DNA of 11,357 nucleotides from CAYWTX01 sp964461295. Its GTDB lineage: Bacteria; Planctomycetota; Phycisphaerae; SM23-33. The stretch is from contig CAYWTX010000423.1 of NCBI GenBank assembly GCA_964461295.1, forward strand, positions 1 to 11,357, given 5' to 3'. Shown piece by piece: positions 7,018-11,357 of the stretch. Within the stretch, counting starts at the first letter, position 1; each line of letters opens with the position of its first letter. The notes below the pieces were generated by a model. That model saw nothing but the letters and a program-made list of their open reading frames with translations. It did not search any database and was not told the DNA's origin. The translations under genes and the position numbers were made by a program.

Positions 7018-7362
7018 ATGGCGAAAGCACTGGCGGTGGCGGGGCTGCTGCTGACGGTAAGCGGGATGTGCGGGATGGCGTTCGCGCAGGGCGCGGAGAA
7101 GCCCGCGGCGGCCCACGAGGCAAAGCCCGCGGACTCGGGCATGAAGCCGATGGGCGTCATGGGCGCGTGCATCGGCGCGGGCCTGGCGGCCATCGGCGGC
7201 GGCATCGGCATCGGGCGCATCGGCGCGTCGACGGTGGAATCCATCGCTCGCCAGCCGGAGTCGGCTCGCGAGTTGTTCGCCCCGATGATCGTGACGGCCG
7301 GCATGGTGGAAGTCGGCATGTTGTTCTCGATCGTGGTCTGCTTGCTGGTAGCCCTGGCCTGA
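7018..7362 (+). CDS. atpE: F0F1 ATP synthase subunit c with N-terminal signal peptide
   Basis: This 114-aa protein is longer than the usual 70-90 aa. Residues 1-23 form a cleavable-looking signal peptide (short basic start, hydrophobic core, AFA then Q24), followed by a soluble linker to about residue 45. The first ring helix has the glycine string GGGIGIGRIGAS, and the cytoplasmic loop is ARQPES (R78, Q79, P80). The second helix carries the ion-binding carboxylate E98 in GMVEVGML. The Gln of helix 1 and the Ser/Thr after the Glu that mark Na+-binding rings are replaced by Ile and Val-Gly, so proton coupling is the likely mode. Mature length would be about 91 aa. The gene is flanked by hairpins at 6977-6993 and 7357-7374. 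Subunit identity is secure; signal cleavage is inferred. Confidence 0.96.
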   Translation: MAKALAVAGLLLTVSGMCGMAFAQGAEKPAAAHEAKPADSGMKPMGVMGACIGAGLAAIGGGIGIGRIGASTVESIARQPESARELFAPMIVTAGMVEVGMLFSIVVCLLVALA

Positions 7363-7374
7363 GCGATCTCAGGC
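7357..7374 (+). other. Hairpin over the atpE stop codon
   Basis: GCCTGA (7357-7362, including the TGA stop) pairs with TCAGGC (7369-7374) around a 6-nt loop. No T-run follows, so it is not a classical terminator. It could slow 3' exonucleases and stabilise the atpE segment, or attenuate transcription into atpF (inference). Confidence 0.45.
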
Positions 7375-7394
7375 GCGGGGCGCGGAGCGGCGCA

Positions 7395-7997
7395 ATGCGG
7401 CGCAGAGGCGCACTGAAAACGGCCCTGTGGGCGCTGCCGGCGGGCCTGGGTCTGCTGGCCGCCCCGGCGGCGGCCGCGGCGGAAGAAGGCGGCAGCCGGC
7501 TGGGCGACTTCGGCTACTCGTTCACCACGCTGCTGGTGTTTGGCGTGCTGGTGTACGTGTTGGGCAAGTACGCCTGGAAACCGATCATCCAGGCCCTTCG
7601 CGACCGCGAGACGACGATCTCCCAGACGCTGGAGTCCATCGAGCGTCGCGACAAGGAGTCCCGCGAACTGGAACATCAGCACCGTTCGCGCATGGGCAAG
7701 GTGGACGAAGAAGTGCGCGACATCCTCGACCGCGGCCACAAGGACGCCGTGCGCCGCTCCGACGAAATGATCGCCACCGCGCGCGAGCAGGCCCGGCGGA
7801 CCGTGCGAATGGCCGAGGAGGAAACCGAGGTCATCCGTCAGCGCACCGTGCGGGACCTGCAGGACCTGACGGCCGGCCTGGCCGTCGAGGTGGCGGCGGA
7901 CCTGATGGAGTCGGAGTTGAAGCCCGAGGACCACCGTCGCCTGCTGGGGCAGGCCATGGTCCGCCTGCAGGAGCACGTGTCGGAGAAACCGGCGTGA
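7395..7997 (+). CDS. atpF: F0F1 ATP synthase subunit b with N-terminal signal peptide
   Basis: This 200-aa peripheral-stalk subunit starts with a twin-basic signal-like segment (residues 1-29, MRRR then a long Leu/Ala core ending in an Ala run). A membrane helix follows at about 42-57, with the FTTLLVFGVLVYVLGKYAWKP signature of b subunits. The remainder (about 65-190) is charged, heptad-rich coiled coil that forms the stalk and reaches delta. E. coli b has 156 aa; removing the leader leaves about 170. The ATG at 7395 has GGAG (7384-7387) at 7 nt. Only one b-type gene is present, so the stalk should be a homodimer. The stop overlaps the atpH start (GTGA at 7994-7997). Confidence 0.93.
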   Translation: MRRRGALKTALWALPAGLGLLAAPAAAAAEEGGSRLGDFGYSFTTLLVFGVLVYVLGKYAWKPIIQALRDRETTISQTLESIERRDKESRELEHQHRSRMGKVDEEVRDILDRGHKDAVRRSDEMIATAREQARRTVRMAEEETEVIRQRTVRDLQDLTAGLAVEVAADLMESELKPEDHRRLLGQAMVRLQEHVSEKPA

Positions 7998-8629
7998 GCG
8001 AAGCGCTGCCGCAGGTCGAGAGCGTGATGGGCGCGCCGTACGAAGCGGCGGCCGAGCCATATGCCCGCGCCCTGCTGGACAGCCTGGCCGGCGACGACGA
8101 GGCCGTGGCCGTCGACGCCGAACTGCGCGGGGTGCTGGCGGCGATGGGGCGCGTGAAGGGGGCCGACCTGCTTCTCAGCGGCGCCGTGGTGCCCGTCCGC
8201 GAACGGGCGCTGATGATCGCGCGGCTGTTCGCCGGGCAGGTCTCCGCCACGCTGGAGGCCCTGCTGTACGTGATGGCCGAGGGCGACCGGCTGGACCTCC
8301 TGCCGGCGGTGAGGCGGGCGTTCCACTCCGACCTGCTCAATCGGCAGGGGCGTCTGGTGGTGGTGGTGACCACGGCGGTTGAGTTGGCCCAGACGCAGCG
8401 GCTGGAAGTGGGGCGATTGATGACCGGGCTGCTGGGCAAGGAACCCGAGTTGACGTTCCGGGTGGACAGGAAGATCGTCGGGGGGCTGGTGATGCGGATC
8501 GGCGACCGCCTGTACGACGCGTCGATCCGCCGGGAACTGAACGAGATCCAGCGGCGGCTGGCCGCCGAACTGAAACTGGCGCCGACGACGGCGTTCGGCG
8601 GCGAGCCGAACGCCGCCTCGCGGGCGTAG
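7994..8629 (+). CDS. atpH: F0F1 ATP synthase subunit delta
   Basis: This 211-aa stator cap joins the alpha N-termini to the b stalk (OSCP/delta family, usually about 180 aa). The N-terminal AEPYARALLDSL and the C-terminal VDRKIVGGLVMRIGDRLYDASIRREL are the family's two signatures; between them is an Ala/Leu/Val helical domain followed by a short beta region. I chose GTG at 7994 because GGAG lies 8 nt upstream and it overlaps the atpF stop by GTGA. ATG at 8027 is an alternative that would remove 11 residues and begin right at the conserved region, with only a weak upstream site. A 29-bp gap containing a small hairpin separates it from atpA. Confidence 0.92.
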   Translation: MSEALPQVESVMGAPYEAAAEPYARALLDSLAGDDEAVAVDAELRGVLAAMGRVKGADLLLSGAVVPVRERALMIARLFAGQVSATLEALLYVMAEGDRLDLLPAVRRAFHSDLLNRQGRLVVVVTTAVELAQTQRLEVGRLMTGLLGKEPELTFRVDRKIVGGLVMRIGDRLYDASIRRELNEIQRRLAAELKLAPTTAFGGEPNAASRA

Positions 8630-8630
8630 C

Positions 8631-8643
8631 GCGCCGCGGGCGC
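8631..8643 (+). other. Small GC hairpin between atpH and atpA
   Basis: GCGCC (8631-8635) pairs with GGCGC (8639-8643) around a 3-nt loop. It lies 2 nt after the atpH stop and 15 nt before the atpA ATG. No T-run follows. Such short stems are frequent by chance at this GC content. Confidence 0.3.
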
Positions 8644-8658
8644 AGGTGCGAGAGAACT

Positions 8659-10425
8659 ATGAAGTCCAGGGCCGACGAAATTGCGAGCGTGATTCGGGAG
8701 CAGATCGGCCGGTACCGCGAGGAGCTGACCCGGCGGCGCGAAGGTGCGCAGAAGACGGACGACCTGAGCGAGTTGATCCGCCGGGAAGTAGATCGGTACC
8801 GTGGCGAGTTGGACGTCCAGAACGTCGGGCGCGTGCTGGAGGTCGGCGACGGCATCGCCCAGATCTACGGGCTGTCGGGCGCAATGGCCGGCGAAATGCT
8901 TGAGTTCGAGAACGGCCAGCTCGGTCAGGTCTTCAACCTCGAGGACCGCTCCATCGGGGCCGTGATCTACGGCCGGACGGAGGAGATCAAGGCCGGCGAG
9001 TCGGTTCGGGCGACGGGCCACCTGCTGTCGGTTCCCGTGGACGAGCGGATGATCGGGCGCGTGATCGACCCGCTGGGCCGCCCGCTGGACGGCGGCCAGC
9101 CCATCGAGGGCGCCCAGCGCCGCCCGCTGGAACTGCCCGCCCCCGGCATCGCCGCGCGCCAGCCGGTGGACGAGCCGCTGCAGACGGGCATCAAGGCCAT
9201 CGACGCCATGACGCCCATCGGGCGAGGGCAGCGCGAACTGATCATCGGCGACCGCAAGACCGGCAAGACCGCCATCGCCATCGATGCCATCATCAACCAG
9301 AAGGACACCGGCGTCCTGTGCATCTACGTCGCCATCGGGCAGAAGGAATCCACCGTCGCCGGCACGGTCGAAATCCTCCGCCAGTGCGGCGCGATGGGCC
9401 ACACGGTCGTCGTGGCCGCCTCCAGTTCGGACCCCGCGCCGCTGCAGTACATCGCCCCCTACGCCGGGTGCACCATCGGCGAGCACTTCATGTACGAACA
9501 GGGCCGCGCCGTGCTCATCGTCTACGACGACCTGAGCAAGCAGGCGGCCGCGTACCGCGAAGTGTCGCTGCTGCTGCGCCGCCCCCCGGGGCGCGAAGCC
9601 TACCCCGGCGACGTGTTCTACCTCCACAGCCGCCTGCTGGAACGCGCCTGCAAACTGGCCGACCAGTACGTCATCGTGCCGGCGAGCACCCCGGCCGAGA
9701 TGAACCTCGTGCCGGCGGGGCAGAAGGCGTACATCGGTCCCCCCGGCCTGAAGGGAGCCAAGGAAGACCTCAAGAAGCTGCCCGACGCCGACAAGATGAA
9801 GGTCCACCGCCTGCCGACGTCGGGCGGGTCGATGACGGCCCTGCCGATCTGCGAGACGCAGGCGGGCGAAGTGTCGGCCTACATCCCCACCAACCTGATC
9901 TCCATCACCGACGGGCAGGTGTACCTGGAGCCGGGCCTGTTCTTCGCGGGCGTCCGCCCGGCCATCAACGCGGGCATTTCGGTCAGCCGCGTGGGGTACA
10001 AGGCGGCCGTGCCGGTGATGAAGAAGGCGGCGGCGGGGCTGCGCATGGACCTGGCGGCATATCGCGAGTTGCAGGCGTATACGCAGGTGAGCATGTCGGT
10101 GGATACGGCGACGCAGCGCCAGCTCGACCGCGGCGAGCGCCTGGTGAAGCTTTCGATCCAGCCGCAGTACCGCCCGATGCACGTGGTGGACCAGGCGCTC
10201 TCGCTGTACGCGGCGACGCGCGGCTACCTGGATGTCCTTCCCGTCGAGCGGGTGGCGCAGTACGAGCGCGACATGCTGGCGTACATGAAGGAGAAGCACG
10301 CCGACTTCTACGCGGCGATGCGGCGCGACCAGAGCCTGCCGGCCGACCGCGAGCAGCAACTCCGGGCGATTCTCGACGAGTTCGCCCAGGCGTCCCGCAC
10401 CGCAAGCGACAAGGGCCCCGCATAG
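8659..10425 (+). CDS. atpA: F0F1 ATP synthase subunit alpha, enlarged form
   Basis: This is the non-catalytic nucleotide-binding subunit of F1, 588 aa against about 505. The P-loop is GDRKTGKT (residues 197-204), with Lys at position 200 where alpha subunits usually have Gln. The Walker B region is LIVYDDLSK (D290, D291). The arginine finger is R444 in ISVSRVG, and the motif TALPICETQAGEVSAYIPTN starts at T393. Two enlargements explain the size. The N-terminal delta-binding helix is present twice (residues 6-23 and 34-51), and about 45-50 extra residues lie between HSRLLERA and the GGSMTALP motif (about residues 336-388). The reading frame is intact and all core motifs are present, so the gene is functional by appearance. 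The ATG at 8659 has only GAGAG close upstream. atpG starts 6 bp after the stop. Confidence 0.96.
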   Translation: MKSRADEIASVIREQIGRYREELTRRREGAQKTDDLSELIRREVDRYRGELDVQNVGRVLEVGDGIAQIYGLSGAMAGEMLEFENGQLGQVFNLEDRSIGAVIYGRTEEIKAGESVRATGHLLSVPVDERMIGRVIDPLGRPLDGGQPIEGAQRRPLELPAPGIAARQPVDEPLQTGIKAIDAMTPIGRGQRELIIGDRKTGKTAIAIDAIINQKDTGVLCIYVAIGQKESTVAGTVEILRQCGAMGHTVVVAASSSDPAPLQYIAPYAGCTIGEHFMYEQGRAVLIVYDDLSKQAAAYREVSLLLRRPPGREAYPGDVFYLHSRLLERACKLADQYVIVPASTPAEMNLVPAGQKAYIGPPGLKGAKEDLKKLPDADKMKVHRLPTSGGSMTALPICETQAGEVSAYIPTNLISITDGQVYLEPGLFFAGVRPAINAGISVSRVGYKAAVPVMKKAAAGLRMDLAAYRELQAYTQVSMSVDTATQRQLDRGERLVKLSIQPQYRPMHVVDQALSLYAATRGYLDVLPVERVAQYERDMLAYMKEKHADFYAAMRRDQSLPADREQQLRAILDEFAQASRTASDKGPA

Positions 10426-10431
10426 CCGCCC

Positions 10432-11325
10432 ATGGCCAAGCCACGCCAAATCCTGAAGCACGGCAAGTCGGTCGCCAGCATCCGCATGGTGACCAAGGCC
10501 ATGCAGACGGTCGCGTCGGTGCGGTTCCGCCAGGCGCACGAGAGGATCGCCACGTTCGCGCCGTTCGCCGAACGCATGGCGAGGGTGATCGGTTCGCTGG
10601 GCGGCCGGGCGGCGGCCGGCCTGAGCGGCCATCCGCTGGCGAGCGCCCCCGCCGGCGTACGCCGCGGCGCCGTGCTGGTCATCACGTCCAACCGCGGGTT
10701 CTGCGGGTCGTACAACTCGGCCCTGCTGCACCTGGCGATGCAGCACATGGAGCAGTTGCGGAGCCAGGGCTGGTCGATCGAACTGCACCTGACGGGCAAG
10801 CGAGGCGCGCGGCGGTTTGAGGCGCGCGGCGTCGCCATCGATTACATGCACGACCTGCCCGACTCGGTGGAGTACGCCATGGCGGCCCCGCTGGCCAACC
10901 GCCTGATGGAAGAACTGGCCGCCCGCGACATCGCCGCCTTCGACGTGGTGCACACGCCGTTCGGCGGCTCGGCCCAGGCCAAGCCCGTGGCGACCCGCCT
11001 GCTGCCGATCACGAAGGTGCTCGATGCCGAGGGCGGCGCCGCCGGGAAGGACGATGGAAAGGGCGAGGCTGTCGCCGACTTCTACCCCGCCCCCGACCTC
11101 ATCATCCGCCGCCTGCTGCCGGCCATGGTGCGGCTGCGGCTGTACCAGTGCTTCCTCGACGCTGCCGCGGCTGAGCAACGGATGCGGATGGTGGCGATGC
11201 GGTCGGCGACGGACAACGCCGAAGACATGATGCGCGAACTGAAGGTCGCGTACAACCGTGCCCGCCAGGCCCAGATCACGACGGAACTGACCGAGATCAT
11301 CGGCGGGCGGGTAGGTATCGAGTAG
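10432..11325 (+). CDS. atpG: F0F1 ATP synthase subunit gamma
   Basis: This 297-aa central rotor shaft has both terminal helices of the coiled coil. The N-terminal one is SVASIRMVTKAMQTVASVRFRQA, and the C-terminal one carries RMVAMRSATDNAEDMM and YNRARQAQITTELTEIIGG. The intervening Rossmann-like part contains VLVITSNRGFCGSYNSALL (about residues 82-100). A short Gly/Asp/Lys-rich segment (about residues 199-212) lies just before the final helix region and looks like a flexible loop. The ATG at 10432 is 6 bp after atpA, with only a distant AAGGG, so translation is probably coupled to atpA. atpD and atpC would be expected next but are outside the window. Confidence 0.95.
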   Translation: MAKPRQILKHGKSVASIRMVTKAMQTVASVRFRQAHERIATFAPFAERMARVIGSLGGRAAAGLSGHPLASAPAGVRRGAVLVITSNRGFCGSYNSALLHLAMQHMEQLRSQGWSIELHLTGKRGARRFEARGVAIDYMHDLPDSVEYAMAAPLANRLMEELAARDIAAFDVVHTPFGGSAQAKPVATRLLPITKVLDAEGGAAGKDDGKGEAVADFYPAPDLIIRRLLPAMVRLRLYQCFLDAAAAEQRMRMVAMRSATDNAEDMMRELKVAYNRARQAQITTELTEIIGGRVGIE

Positions 11326-11331
11326 GAAAGA

Positions 11332-11357
11332 GAGTGTCGAGTGACGGGTGACGAGTG
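11332..11357. repeat. Heptanucleotide tandem repeat, consensus GAGTGAC (cut by the window edge)
   Basis: GAGTGTC, GAGTGAC, GGGTGAC and a partial GAGTG follow each other with an exact 7-bp period, starting 7 bp after the atpG stop. The unit differs from the GGCAATT repeat at 123-164 but has the same period and a similar intergenic position. The array may continue beyond the window, between atpG and the expected atpD. Confidence 0.65.

Noticed and set aside
7831..11178. Very long open frame on the minus strand opposite atpH, atpA and atpG (about 1,115 codons)
   Set aside because: It is the antisense shadow of three certain genes. Its protein is rich in Arg/His/Gln/Val with no recognisable domain, as expected when GC-rich codon bias removes stops.
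1..11357. CRISPR array, integrase, transposase, defence or biosynthetic system
   Set aside because: No direct-repeat/spacer pattern with uniform spacers, no transposase or integrase motifs and no such gene families are visible. The tRNA has no flanking att-like duplication in the window.

Overview
This is GC-rich bacterial DNA. It holds a tRNA gene, a two-gene RND efflux operon on the minus strand, and, divergent from it, most of a classical F-type ATP synthase operon on the plus strand. A planctomycete-like bacterium (Planctomycetota, possibly Phycisphaerae-related) is my best guess. The reasons are the intergenic hairpin array at the left end, the heptanucleotide tandem repeats at both ends, an AtpZ/AtpI-type gene pair heading the atp operon, and c and b subunits that carry signal peptides. 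This placement rests on memory of similar sequences and was not searched.

Layout. Bases 1-176 are non-coding and hold three consecutive short hairpins and a 7-bp tandem repeat. A tRNA-Tyr(GUA) with a long variable arm lies at 177-260 (minus), with a good promoter just upstream of it. Bases 375-4985 (minus) encode a membrane fusion protein followed without a gap by an RND permease. No outer-membrane channel or regulator gene is visible. The 212-bp divergent spacer 4986-5197 holds one sigma70-like promoter for each side. The efflux promoter has a normal short leader and a good ribosome binding site. The atp promoter sits so close to the first ATG that the mRNA may be leaderless.

The atp operon (5198-11325) runs atpZ-like, atpI-like, atpB (a), atpE (c), atpF (b), atpH (delta), atpA (alpha), atpG (gamma). 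atpD (beta) and atpC (epsilon) would be expected next but lie beyond the right edge. Genes are tightly packed: atpF and atpH overlap by GTGA, and atpA and atpG are 6 bp apart. The exception is atpE, which has the best ribosome binding site in the operon, sits in the widest gap, and is bracketed by two hairpins. This fits the need for many c subunits per complex.

How the genes work together. The F0 genes make the proton channel and ring, delta and b form the stator, and alpha and gamma belong to the F1 head. The RND pump would spend the proton gradient that the ATP synthase uses. I see no new multi-gene system. The most unusual feature is the alpha subunit: 588 aa against about 505, with a tandem duplication of its N-terminal delta-binding helix and an insertion of about 45-50 residues before the TALP..ETQ motif. 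The rest of the window is largely ordinary housekeeping sequence.
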